Assembly (NCBI GenBank): GCA_022825925.1
Contig: JAJDVW010000143.1
Coordinates: 1-36,607 of the forward strand
DNA length: 36,607 nucleotides
Source of the DNA: Pseudomonadales bacterium
GTDB lineage: Bacteria > Pseudomonadota > Gammaproteobacteria > Pseudomonadales > Azotimanducaceae
Direction of reading: 5' to 3'
In this document: positions 1-7,506 of the stretch, one piece after another
Position numbering within the stretch: the stretch's first letter is position 1
How the letters are laid out: every line of letters starts with the position of its first letter
Notes under the pieces: model-generated
Told to the model about the DNA's origin: nothing
The model's input: only the letters and a program-made list of their open reading frames with translations
Database searches by the model: none
Made by a program: the position numbers and the translations under genes

Positions 1-1046
1 GCCTTGCGGCGCGGCAGGCTGGTCACCACGAAGCGCGGGTTCGCCCCCTTGGCCAGGTGCTCCGCCTTGCCCACCACCCGCCGCGTTCGGGACCAGGACT
101 TGCGCGTGCGGTAGTCGAAGTCCGCGAAGCGCCGGGCCGCCTTGCCGGTGCGTTCGTGTGCCATCCGGGCCGCGTGCAGTTCGCCCCCCATCGCGCGCAC
201 CAGACGCGCGTTGCGCGCCAGGCCGAACACGAAGTCCAGGCCGTGCTCCTCGCACCAACTCATGATCGCGTCGCGGCAGAAGCCCGCGTCGCCGCGCACC
301 ACGATGCGGGTGGTTGGCCATGCACGCCGCAGGTGCCCGACGATCCGCCCGAGCTCCGCGACGGCGCCCGCCGCCGGGTCCTCGTCCGCCGGCCGCAAGC
401 GCGCGCACAGCAGATGCTCGCCGCAGAACACGTACAGCGGCAGGTAGCAGTAGCAGCGGTAGTAGCCGTGGAAGAAGCGGCCCTCCTGCGTGCCGTGCAG
501 CGGATCGTCCGTCGCGTCCAGATCCAGCCAGACCTCCCGCGGCGGCTTCGCATGCGACCCGACGAACAACCCCGCCAGCAAGTCGTCCAACGCCTCCGGC
601 CGCGCCACGATGCGCTTGTAGCGATGCGCCGTCTCCTCGGGATCGCCCAGCTCGAGCCGGTTCAGCGTGCTCGAACTCGCCAGCGCCGCGCCCCGGTCGC
701 GCTCCCGCACCCGCGCCGCGCCCGTCGGGTCCGCCGCCCCCGCCGCCAGCGCCAGCAGCACGTCGCGGCGCAGCTCGTCGTGGTCATTCAGATCCTCGTA
801 GCCCAGCGCCAACCCGTACACGCGCTGCGCCAACAACGTCCGCAGGTCGTGCTCCACGCTCGTTGGGTTGCGGTAATCGACGAAGCAAGCGGCCAGCCGT
901 TCCGTCAGCCCAAGGCGCCGGTCCACTTCGCGAAGCAATAATCCGCCGCCGTCCGAACTTATGTACCCGCCGTCGAACCGGGCCGTCACCCGGCGCCTTC
1001 CGAAGGGCTGAAACTCAAGCTGCGTGTCGTTACACTGTGCGCCCAA
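1..1046 (-). mobile_element. IS1380-family transposase, C-terminus cut by window edge
   Basis: The minus strand reads open from about 1046 to the left edge, giving roughly 348 residues of a DDE transposase; family members are usually about 440-460 aa, so the C-terminus lies outside. Recognisable IS1380-type blocks occur in order: FQPFGRRRVTARFDGGYISS near the N-terminus, ASSSTLNRLEL, the first catalytic Asp region LDLDATDDPLHGTQEGRFFH, PLYVFCGEHLLCA, the second Asp region RIVVRGDAGFCRD, and RTRKSWSRTRRVVGKAEHL. Family assignment is from memory of these motifs. No ATG precedes the conserved start; an in-frame TGA lies at 1083-1085 and the only usual start codon between is a TTG at 1046, so the start is uncertain. 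The element end should fall between here and 1141, but I could not define its inverted repeat. It sits just downstream of the molybdenum hydroxylase operon. Confidence 0.85.
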
Positions 1047-1141
1047 GGCTGCTTCCTCTTCGTCTGGCGTAAACGATTGATCTCACAACCCTCATGCCAT
1101 AGGAGGCAGCCTTCTTCCACTCCTTCGGTGAGCGATCCGGG

Positions 1142-2038
1142 CTAAGGGTCCGTCCCGACCAAAGCCTCGACGGGCTCGCGCTCCGGGATCGAGCTCGCCG
1201 CCCCGGCCCGTGTCACCGCCAGCGCTCCGGCCGCCGAGCCGAGGACGAGTGCCTCGCGCATCGGCTTGCCGTCGAGGAGCGCCGCCATCAGGTAGCCGAC
1301 GAAGGCGTCGCCGGCCGCCGTCTCGTCGACGGCGTCGGCGGCGAACGCCTCGAGCCGCAGCCGAGCGTCACCCCTGCCGTGGCGCAGGCCGTCGCGGCCG
1401 AGCGTGATGACCACGTCGCAGGACGGATAGCGCCGGCAGAGTGCATCGAGCGCCGGATCGGGTTCGGGAACACCGGCGAGCGCCGCCGCCTCGACTTCGT
1501 TCAGGATAAGCAACGCGACCGCGCCCAGGTCGTAGGCCGCCTCGCGGCCGTCGACGGGCGCCACGTTGAAAGCCACGCGGCACCCGGCCGCCCGGGCACC
1601 CGCCAGCACCGCTTCGAGATCGTTGATCTCGTTCTGCAGGAGCAGCCAGTCGTCGGGCCCGCAGCGCGCGAACGCGGCCTCGCGGTCGGCCGCCGTGAGT
1701 ACGCGGTTCGCCCCGCCGGCGATGACGATCGCGTTCTCGCCCCGGGGATTGACCTGGATGACGGCGTGCCCGGAGGGCGTGTCGACCTCGCGCACGAGGG
1801 AGACGTCGACGCCGGCGCTCGCGAGCTCCTCCCGCAACCAGAGCCCGTCGCAACCGACGCAGCCGGCATGGGCGACCTCCGCCCCGGCCCGTGCCGCCGC
1901 CAGCGACTGGTTGAGCCCCTTGCCGCCGGGAAACACCGCATGGCTTCGGCTCGCCACCGTCTCGCCCGCCGAGGTGATGTTCGGCACGCCGTAGACGTGG
2001 TCGACGCAGAGGGAACCGAGGTTGACGAGCCTGGGCAT
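1142..2038 (-). CDS. PfkB-family carbohydrate/nucleoside kinase (ribokinase-like)
   Basis: A cytoplasmic ATP-dependent kinase of the ribokinase/PfkB fold, 298 aa, the usual length. Visible signatures: an N-terminal substrate-site block (VNLGSLCVDHVY), the first PfkB signature FPGGKGLNQSLAAARAG, NVAPVDGR and LILNEVEAAAL in the middle, ITLGRDGL, and the second signature with the catalytic Asp in DETAAGDAFVGY. The substrate cannot be read from sequence; ribose or a nucleoside is the natural guess because family and context (a purine-oxidase-like hydroxylase upstream) agree. I use the ATG at 2038; a TTG 21 bases upstream is also in frame but adds residues before the conserved start. It is the last gene of a five-gene minus-strand operon, 36 bases after the MoaD-like gene. 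Its end is intact although an insertion sequence follows. Confidence 0.85.
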   Translation of the reverse strand: MPRLVNLGSLCVDHVYGVPNITSAGETVASRSHAVFPGGKGLNQSLAAARAGAEVAHAGCVGCDGLWLREELASAGVDVSLVREVDTPSGHAVIQVNPRGENAIVIAGGANRVLTAADREAAFARCGPDDWLLLQNEINDLEAVLAGARAAGCRVAFNVAPVDGREAAYDLGAVALLILNEVEAAALAGVPEPDPALDALCRRYPSCDVVITLGRDGLRHGRGDARLRLEAFAADAVDETAAGDAFVGYLMAALLDGKPMREALVLGSAAGALAVTRAGAASSIPEREPVEALVGTDP

Positions 2039-2074
2039 GTGGCCCTGCGGCCAGGGCAAGCCGCCCTAGCCGCC

Positions 2075-2317
2075 CTAGCCGCCCTCGATGCGATGCATGA
2101 AGAACACCTCGCTGTCCGGTCCTACCGGCTCGAGCCACGCGTCCTGGTAGATCTGGCCGTCGATCGCGACCGCGGTCTTCATGAGGACCGCCTCGATGCC
2201 CGGCCACTTGCTGTCCACGGCACGGACGAGCGCACGGAAGTTCTTCGCCTCGACCGCGATCTCCCGGGTCCCTCCCGTGTGGGAGAGCAGGTGGTCCGGA
2301 AAGACGACCTTTGCCAT
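2075..2317 (-). CDS. MoaD/ThiS-like ubiquitin-fold protein ending in Gly-Gly
   Basis: A protein of 80 aa whose size and pattern fit the beta-grasp sulfur-carrier family: an N-terminal beta strand (MAKVVFPDHLL), a central helix around FRALVRAVDSKWPGIE, a strand with MKTAVAIDGQIYQDAW, and a bare C-terminal Gly-Gly (HRIEGG then stop). In MoaD, ThiS and related proteins the exposed Gly-Gly is adenylated by an E1-like enzyme and turned into a thiocarboxylate that gives sulfur. The gene lies between the molybdopterin subunit and the kinase, so a role in cofactor supply or in modifying the hydroxylase is plausible but inferred. No E1-like partner (MoeB/ThiF) lies in this window. It could instead be the housekeeping MoaD placed here, or a carrier with another role. 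The 57-base gap from the upstream gene is the longest in the operon. Confidence 0.75.
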   Translation of the reverse strand: MAKVVFPDHLLSHTGGTREIAVEAKNFRALVRAVDSKWPGIEAVLMKTAVAIDGQIYQDAWLEPVGPDSEVFFMHRIEGG

Positions 2318-2374
2318 CCCTTCGCTCGTCTCGCCGGGGCGCGCGAGCGTCGGCTCACGCGCCCCGAGCGTTGG

Positions 2375-4636
2375 TCAGGCGTCCTCCCGCGCGTCTATCG
2401 CTGCCAGCACGTTCGGCGGCGACAGCGGCAGGTCCGGAATGCGGAAACCCAGCGCGTCGTGGACCGCGTTCGCCGCCACGGCCAGCGGCGCCACGATGGG
2501 CGTCTCGCCCACGCCGCGCACGCCGTACGGATGCGACGGGTTCGGCACCTCGACGATGTGCGTGTCGATCATCGGCATGTCCGACGTCACCGGCACCCGG
2601 TAGTCGAGGAAACCCGCGTTCTCCATCTCGCCGTCGGCGTCGTAGACGTACTCCTCGTTGAGCGCCCAGCCGAGCCCCTGCACGGCGCCGCCCTGCATCT
2701 GCCCTTCGACGTAGGCGCGGTGGATGGCCGTGCCGGCGTCCTGGATCGCCGTGAAGTTGACGACGTCCACCTTGCCCGTCTCGCGGTCGACCGTGACGTC
2801 GGCCATGTTCACCGAGAACGAGGCTCCCGCCCCCTGGGCGTTCAGGCTCGCGCGCCCGAGGATCGGACCGCCGGTCCGTCCCGCGTTGCCCGCGATGTCG
2901 GCGAGCGACAGCGGCTGCACGTCCACGTTGACGCCCGGCTGCGGCACCGCCTGGCCGTCCGTCCAGTCCACCTGGTCCGCGTCGATGTCCCAGGTCGCGG
3001 CCGCGCGCTGCCTGCACTGCGCGATGATGTCCTCGCAGGCCTGGACCACCGCCATGCCGGTGGCGAACGTCGTGCGGCTGCCGCCGGTGACGTTGCAGAA
3101 CCCGGTCGATTCCGTGTCGCCCACGTGGGCGCGCACGGTCTCGTAAGGCACGCCGAGGGTCTCCGCCGCCATCAGGCACATCGACGCCCGCGTCCCGCCG
3201 ATGTCCGGGTTGCCCTCGACCACGGTGACCGTGCCGTCCTCGGAGAGGCGCACTTCCGCGCTCGACTGCATGCCGATGTTGAACCAGAAGCCCGCCGCGA
3301 TGCCGCGCCCGACGCCCTCGCCCTTCGGCGTGGTGTAGTTCGGGTGGGCCTTGGCCGCCCGCAGGCAGTCCCGGATGCCGATCGGCGGGAATGTCGGGCC
3401 GTATGGCGCCTGGGTGCCCTCGTCCGCGGCGTTCATGAGCCGCAGGTCGATCGGGTCCATGCCCAGTTCGCGCGCGAGGTCGTCGACCGCGGACTCCATG
3501 GCGTACATGGCCTGCGGCGCGCCCGGCGCGCGGTAGGCCGCGACCTTCGGCTTGTTGACGAGCACGTCGAAGCCCTCGACGCGGAAGTTCGCCAAGTCGT
3601 AGGGCGCGAAGATCGCCATGCAGCCCGGCCCCACCGGAGCGCCCGGGAAGGCGCCGGCCTCGTAGGCGATCCACGCGCTCGCGGCCGTGATCGTCCCGTC
3701 CTTCTTCGCACCGACCTTGACGCGGGAGTGGGTCGCCGACGTCGGGCCCGTGGCGCGGAAGACCTCTTCGCGCGACATGACCATCTTCACCGGCCGGCCG
3801 GAAACCTCGGAGAGCTTCACCGCCAGCGGCTCGAGGTAGATGACCGTCTTGCCGCCGAAGCCGCCGCCGATTTCCGAGGGGATGACCTTGAGGTCGCCGA
3901 CGCTCATGCCCAGCACGCTGGCCGTCATCGAACGTACGTCGAAGTGGCCCTGCGTGCAGCACCAGATCGTGGCCGCTCCTTCCTCGCTGTAGGTCGCCGT
4001 GCAGGCGTGCGGCTCGATGTAGCCCTGGTGCGCCGTGGGGGTGCGGTACTCGCCCTCGACGACGAGGTCCGCCTCCGCGAAGGCCTGGTCCACGTCACCG
4101 CGCTCGAACTTCGTGATGCCCGCGACGTTGCTGGCCGGCTGCGACGTGTCGCCGTTGGTGTGCAGGTTCTCGTTGACGAGGGTCGCGCCGTCCGCCATCG
4201 CATCGTCCACGTCGAGGACGGGGGGCAGCACCTCGTAGTCGACCTCGATCAGGTCGAGGGCGCGCTCCGCGAGGTAGGGCGTCTTCGCCGCCACGGCGGC
4301 CACGGGATGACCGTGGTACAGGGCCTTGTCGCGGGCCACGATGTTCTGCGCCAAGTCCGAAACCGTGCCGCCACCCTCGCCTTGGATGTCGCCCTCCGCG
4401 CCGCTCGGGAAGTCGGCGCCGGAAATCGCCGCGTACACGCCGTCCATTTCCAGGGCGCGGCTCACGTCCACGCTCCGGATGCGCGCGTGCGCGTGCGGGC
4501 TGCGCAGCACCTTGCCGTGCAGCATGTTGGGCAGGTTCAGGTCGGCGCCGAAGTTGGCGCGTCCCGTCACCTTGTCGACACCGTCCGGCCGTACCGGACT
4601 CGTCCCGATCGCCTTGTAGTCGTGCGCTTCTGCCAC
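2375..4636 (-). CDS. Molybdenum hydroxylase, molybdopterin-binding large subunit (xanthine dehydrogenase family)
   Basis: The 753-aa catalytic subunit of a three-part molybdenum hydroxylase, which hydroxylates an aldehyde or N-heterocycle using water. It begins with the usual GTSPVRPDGVDKVTGRA block and HGKVLRSPHAHARI, carries GGGFGGK, then the active-site loop AYRAPGAPQ (about residues 367-375), and near the end the catalytic glutamate in GVRGVGETP (Glu about 711). The loop is not the AYxCSFR of aerobic CO dehydrogenase, so CO oxidation is unlikely; xanthine, nicotinate or aldehyde-type substrates fit better and I cannot choose among them. The start is a GTG at 4636 with GGAGGAG just upstream; an open frame continues further upstream but overlaps the 2Fe-2S gene. 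Third gene of the operon, 25 bases after the 2Fe-2S subunit. No XdhC-type chaperone is seen here. Confidence 0.92.
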   Translation of the reverse strand: MAEAHDYKAIGTSPVRPDGVDKVTGRANFGADLNLPNMLHGKVLRSPHAHARIRSVDVSRALEMDGVYAAISGADFPSGAEGDIQGEGGGTVSDLAQNIVARDKALYHGHPVAAVAAKTPYLAERALDLIEVDYEVLPPVLDVDDAMADGATLVNENLHTNGDTSQPASNVAGITKFERGDVDQAFAEADLVVEGEYRTPTAHQGYIEPHACTATYSEEGAATIWCCTQGHFDVRSMTASVLGMSVGDLKVIPSEIGGGFGGKTVIYLEPLAVKLSEVSGRPVKMVMSREEVFRATGPTSATHSRVKVGAKKDGTITAASAWIAYEAGAFPGAPVGPGCMAIFAPYDLANFRVEGFDVLVNKPKVAAYRAPGAPQAMYAMESAVDDLARELGMDPIDLRLMNAADEGTQAPYGPTFPPIGIRDCLRAAKAHPNYTTPKGEGVGRGIAAGFWFNIGMQSSAEVRLSEDGTVTVVEGNPDIGGTRASMCLMAAETLGVPYETVRAHVGDTESTGFCNVTGGSRTTFATGMAVVQACEDIIAQCRQRAAATWDIDADQVDWTDGQAVPQPGVNVDVQPLSLADIAGNAGRTGGPILGRASLNAQGAGASFSVNMADVTVDRETGKVDVVNFTAIQDAGTAIHRAYVEGQMQGGAVQGLGWALNEEYVYDADGEMENAGFLDYRVPVTSDMPMIDTHIVEVPNPSHPYGVRGVGETPIVAPLAVAANAVHDALGFRIPDLPLSPPNVLAAIDAREDA

Positions 4637-4661
4637 TTCGCTCTCCTCCAGTGATTCCGTA

Positions 4662-5141
4662 TCAGGCCTCGTAGGCCAGTTCCTGGGCGGCGTCCTGCAC
4701 CGCCCGAACGATCTTGTCGTAGCCCGTGCAGCGGCACAGGTTGCCGGCGAGCCAGTACCGGATGGTCGTCTCGTCCGGGTCCGGGTTCGTGTCGAGCAGC
4801 GCCTTCGTCGCGACGATGAAACCCGGCGTGCAGATGCCGCACTGCAGCGCCGCGTGCTCCAGGAACTTGCGCTGCAGGACATGCAGTTCGGAGCCGTTGG
4901 CGATGCCCTCGATGGTCGTGATGTCCACCCCTTCCGCCTCGACGCCGAGCATCAGGCAGGAGCAGACGAGGCGCCCGTCGATCAGCACGGAGCAGGCGCC
5001 GCAGTCGCCGGTCGCGCAGCCTTCCTTGGTGCCGGTCATGCCGAGTTCGTCGCGCAGGACATCGAGCAACGACTGGTGCGGCTCGCAGAGGACTTCGCGC
5101 TCCTCGCCGTTGACGCTGGTGGTGACGTGTACTTTGGCCAT
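4662..5141 (-). CDS. Molybdenum hydroxylase, [2Fe-2S] small subunit
   Basis: Electron-transfer subunit of 159 aa, the standard length for CoxS/XdhA-type proteins. The N-terminal plant-ferredoxin-like cluster is held by Cys42, Cys47, Cys50 and Cys62 (GCATGDCGACSVLIDG region), and the second, all-helical domain cluster by Cys101, Cys104, Cys136 and Cys138 (QCGICTPGF and NLCRCTGY). All eight ligands are present with normal spacing, so the protein should be functional. It passes electrons from the molybdenum site to the FAD subunit encoded 13 bases upstream. ATG at 5141 is preceded by GGAAGA at a good distance. The order FAD, 2Fe-2S, large subunit matches coxMSL-type operons. Confidence 0.95.
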   Translation of the reverse strand: MAKVHVTTSVNGEEREVLCEPHQSLLDVLRDELGMTGTKEGCATGDCGACSVLIDGRLVCSCLMLGVEAEGVDITTIEGIANGSELHVLQRKFLEHAALQCGICTPGFIVATKALLDTNPDPDETTIRYWLAGNLCRCTGYDKIVRAVQDAAQELAYEA

Positions 5142-5154
5142 TGCTGATTCTTCC

Positions 5155-6033
5155 TTAGTTCCCGAGTGCCCGGTCACGGGCAATGGCCCCCGCGCGGCGA
5201 CACAGCACGCCGACGACCTTGATCCTGTATTCGACGGTGCCGCGCTTGTCGGTGATCGGCGAGGCCGCGGCGGAGCAGGCCGCCCCGGCCGCCGCGAGCG
5301 CCGCGTCGTCGACCCGCGTGCCGACCAGGGCTTCCCCTGCCGCCGGCACCAGGAGCGCCGTCGGGGCCACCGCCCCGATCGCCACCCGCGCGTGCACGCA
5401 GTTGCCGTCCGCATCCAGGTGGAGCGCGACGCCCGCCCCGGCCACGGCGATGTCCATCTCGGTGCGCGGGATGAAACGCAGGTATGCGTCCCCCGATCGC
5501 GCCGGCGGGCGCGGAAAGCGCATGCCCAGCAGGAACTCGGTGTCCCCGAGCACGTTCGTGCCCACGCCCGTCAGGAAGTCCTCGCACGCGACCTCGCGCG
5601 TGCCGGACGGGCCGGCGATCACGCACACGCCGCCGGCCGCGATGATCGCCGGGATGGTGTCGCCCGCGGGCGAGGAGTTGCAGAGGTTGCCGCCAATGGA
5701 AGCCCGGCCCTGGATCTGGGTCGATCCGATCAGGTCGGCGGATTCGAGCAGGCCCGGAAAGATGGCCTTCAGTTCTTCGTTCTCGTTCAGGACGCCGGAT
5801 GGGACCGCCGCTCCGACGAACACCTCGTCCGAGCCGATCTCGACCCGGTTCGTTTCGGCGATGTGCTTGACATCGACCAGCGTCCGCGGATCCCGGTCCA
5901 CGGACCGCATCTGCACGAGCACGTCCGTTCCGCCCGCGAGCATCTGCGTCCGCTGGCCCGCCTCGGCGGCCGACGCGAGGACGGAAACCGCCTCCTCGAC
6001 GCTCGTTGGCCGGGCATAGGCATAAGCCCCCAT
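5155..6033 (-). CDS. Molybdenum hydroxylase, FAD-binding medium subunit
   Basis: The 292-aa flavoprotein subunit of the same hydroxylase, with a PCMH-type FAD fold. FAD contacts are visible as MLAGGTDVLVQMR near residue 35 and TQIQGRASIGGNLCNSSPAG near residue 110, followed by the C-terminal CO-dehydrogenase-flavoprotein domain (MDIAVAGAGVAL onward). It takes electrons from the 2Fe-2S subunit and gives them to NAD, oxygen or the quinone pool; the acceptor cannot be told. The start is ATG 6033 after GGGAGG. This is the first gene of the minus-strand operon; its promoter must lie in the 114-base divergent gap shared with the peptidase pair, where a short inverted repeat is found. Confidence 0.93.
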   Translation of the reverse strand: MGAYAYARPTSVEEAVSVLASAAEAGQRTQMLAGGTDVLVQMRSVDRDPRTLVDVKHIAETNRVEIGSDEVFVGAAVPSGVLNENEELKAIFPGLLESADLIGSTQIQGRASIGGNLCNSSPAGDTIPAIIAAGGVCVIAGPSGTREVACEDFLTGVGTNVLGDTEFLLGMRFPRPPARSGDAYLRFIPRTEMDIAVAGAGVALHLDADGNCVHARVAIGAVAPTALLVPAAGEALVGTRVDDAALAAAGAACSAAASPITDKRGTVEYRIKVVGVLCRRAGAIARDRALGN

Positions 6034-6064
6034 TGCGCCTCCCTTGGCATCAGTGAAAACGGCG

Positions 6065-6077
6065 TATGTATACCATA
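6065..6077. promoter_or_regulatory. Short inverted repeat in divergent control region
   Basis: TATGTATACCATA lies between the hydroxylase operon (minus) and the peptidase pair (plus). It is TATG-N5-CATA with a GTATAC core. Its shape recalls GntR-type operators and it is AT-rich against a very GC-rich background, so it may also include the -10 of one promoter. No regulator gene is next to it. The assignment is inference. Confidence 0.3.
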
Positions 6078-6147
6078 GAACGCTCCGCCGGCGACGCGTC
6101 GGAGCCTCGCGCGGCGCCCCGCGACCGCCGGCGGGTAACATATCCGG

Positions 6148-7506
6148 ATGTCCCGGCCCCAACTCCGCGGCTTCGACCGCGAGCGGTACGCCCGCCACGT
6201 CGCCAGCGTCGCTGCGATCTGGCGCGAAGCCATGCAGGACGCCGGGTTCGACGCCGCCGTGATTCCGGCCGGCGCGGCCGCGTACCGCTTCCAGGACGAC
6301 ATCGCGCCGCCGTTCCGCCCGAACCCCAACTTCGCCCAGTGGGCGCCGCTGCCGCAGGCCGAACACAGCGTCCTCCTGTACCGCCCCCCCGACAGGCCCC
6401 GGCTCTTCTTCCACCAGCCGGCGGACTACTGGTACCTGCCGCCGGCGGTTCCGGAATGGGCCGCGGCCGAGTTCGACGTCGAGGTGCACGCCGAGCTGGA
6501 CGATCTTGCGGCGGCCGTCTTCGGCCGACTGGTCGACGGAGAGCGGACGGTGCTGGTCGGCGAGGCCGGCGGCGCGGACGGCAACGCGCCGCTCGATGCC
6601 GTCAATCCGTCGGACCTCGTCGATGCCCTGCACTATGCCCGCGCGCGCAAGGACGAGTTCGAGCTCGACGCCATGCGGCGCGCCACGGACATGGGCGCCC
6701 GCGGGCACCTGGCGGCGCGGGACGCCTGGTTCGACGGCGCGAGCGAACTCGACATCCACCTCGCGTTCCTGCGCGCCAGCCGGCAGCACGAGGCGGAACT
6801 CCCCTACCCGAGCATCGTCGCCCAGAACGCCCACGCCGGCGTCCTGCACTACCAGCTTTACGATGCCGCGCCGCCGGCCGAGCGCAGGAGCTTCCTGATC
6901 GACGCCGGCGGCAGGCACCTGGGCTACGCCTCCGACATCACCCGGACCTACAGCGCCTCGCGGGACGCCTTCGCCGACCTGGTCGACGCGCTGGATGCCG
7001 CGCAGCGCGCCCTGGTGGACGAGGTCCGGCCGGGCGTCACCTACGTACGCCTGCACGAGCGCATGCACCGTGCCGTCGCCCGTCTCCTGCACGAGTTCGG
7101 GTTCGTCTCGTGCAGCCCGGACACCGCCTTCGAATCGGGGATCACGGACGCCTTCTTCCCCCACGGCCTCGGCCACCTGGTCGGCCTGCAGACCCACGAC
7201 GTCGGCGGACACCTCGCCGACGCGCGCGGGACGCCCGCACCGCCGCCCGAGCGCTACCCGGCGCTGCGCCTGACGCGCACCGTCGAGGCAGGTCACGTCT
7301 TCACGGTGGAGCCGGGTATCTACTTCATCCCCCTGCTCCTCGACCGACTGCGCGGGGAACCCGCCGCGGCCGACGTCGTCTGGCCCCGCGTCGAGGAGTT
7401 CCTGCCCTGCGGGGGCATCCGCATCGAGGACAACGTCGCGGTCACCGCCGACGGCGTCGAGAACCTGACGCGCGACGCCTTCGCGCGCCTCGAGCAGCGC
7501 ACTTGA
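6148..7506 (+). CDS. pepQ: PepQ-like Xaa-Pro dipeptidase (M24B metallopeptidase)
   Basis: Cytoplasmic two-metal peptidase that splits Xaa-Pro dipeptides; 452 aa, close to the E. coli PepQ length. The five metal ligands of the pita-bread fold are all visible: Asp252 (FLIDAGG), Asp263 (SDITRTYS), His343 (FPHGLGHLVGLQTHDVGG), Glu388 (FTVEPGIYFIP) and Glu427 (GIRIEDNV). Their spacing matches the PepQ subgroup rather than methionine aminopeptidase. The N-terminal creatinase-like domain (about residues 1-160) contains PNPNFAQWAPL, typical of PepQ. The start is ATG 6148 with only a weak GGCGGG upstream. It is followed by the DPP-IV-like gene, whose TTG start overlaps this stop (TTGA), so the two are probably made together to finish proline-peptide breakdown. 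Confidence 0.93.
   Translation: MSRPQLRGFDRERYARHVASVAAIWREAMQDAGFDAAVIPAGAAAYRFQDDIAPPFRPNPNFAQWAPLPQAEHSVLLYRPPDRPRLFFHQPADYWYLPPAVPEWAAAEFDVEVHAELDDLAAAVFGRLVDGERTVLVGEAGGADGNAPLDAVNPSDLVDALHYARARKDEFELDAMRRATDMGARGHLAARDAWFDGASELDIHLAFLRASRQHEAELPYPSIVAQNAHAGVLHYQLYDAAPPAERRSFLIDAGGRHLGYASDITRTYSASRDAFADLVDALDAAQRALVDEVRPGVTYVRLHERMHRAVARLLHEFGFVSCSPDTAFESGITDAFFPHGLGHLVGLQTHDVGGHLADARGTPAPPPERYPALRLTRTVEAGHVFTVEPGIYFIPLLLDRLRGEPAAADVVWPRVEEFLPCGGIRIEDNVAVTADGVENLTRDAFARLEQRT

Noticed and set aside
57..941. Plus-strand frame of 294 codons at the left edge
   Set aside because: Shadow of the minus-strand IS1380 transposase, which has clear family motifs.
1379..4654. Open frame of over 1000 codons on the plus strand across the hydroxylase operon
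   Set aside because: It is antisense to well-conserved genes, is rich in Arg/His/Val low-complexity runs, and matches nothing; a usual artefact of GC-rich coding DNA.
2375..6033. Aerobic CO dehydrogenase
   Set aside because: The order resembles coxMSL, but the large subunit has AYRAPGAPQ instead of the AYxCSFR loop, and no coxD/E/F/G genes follow.
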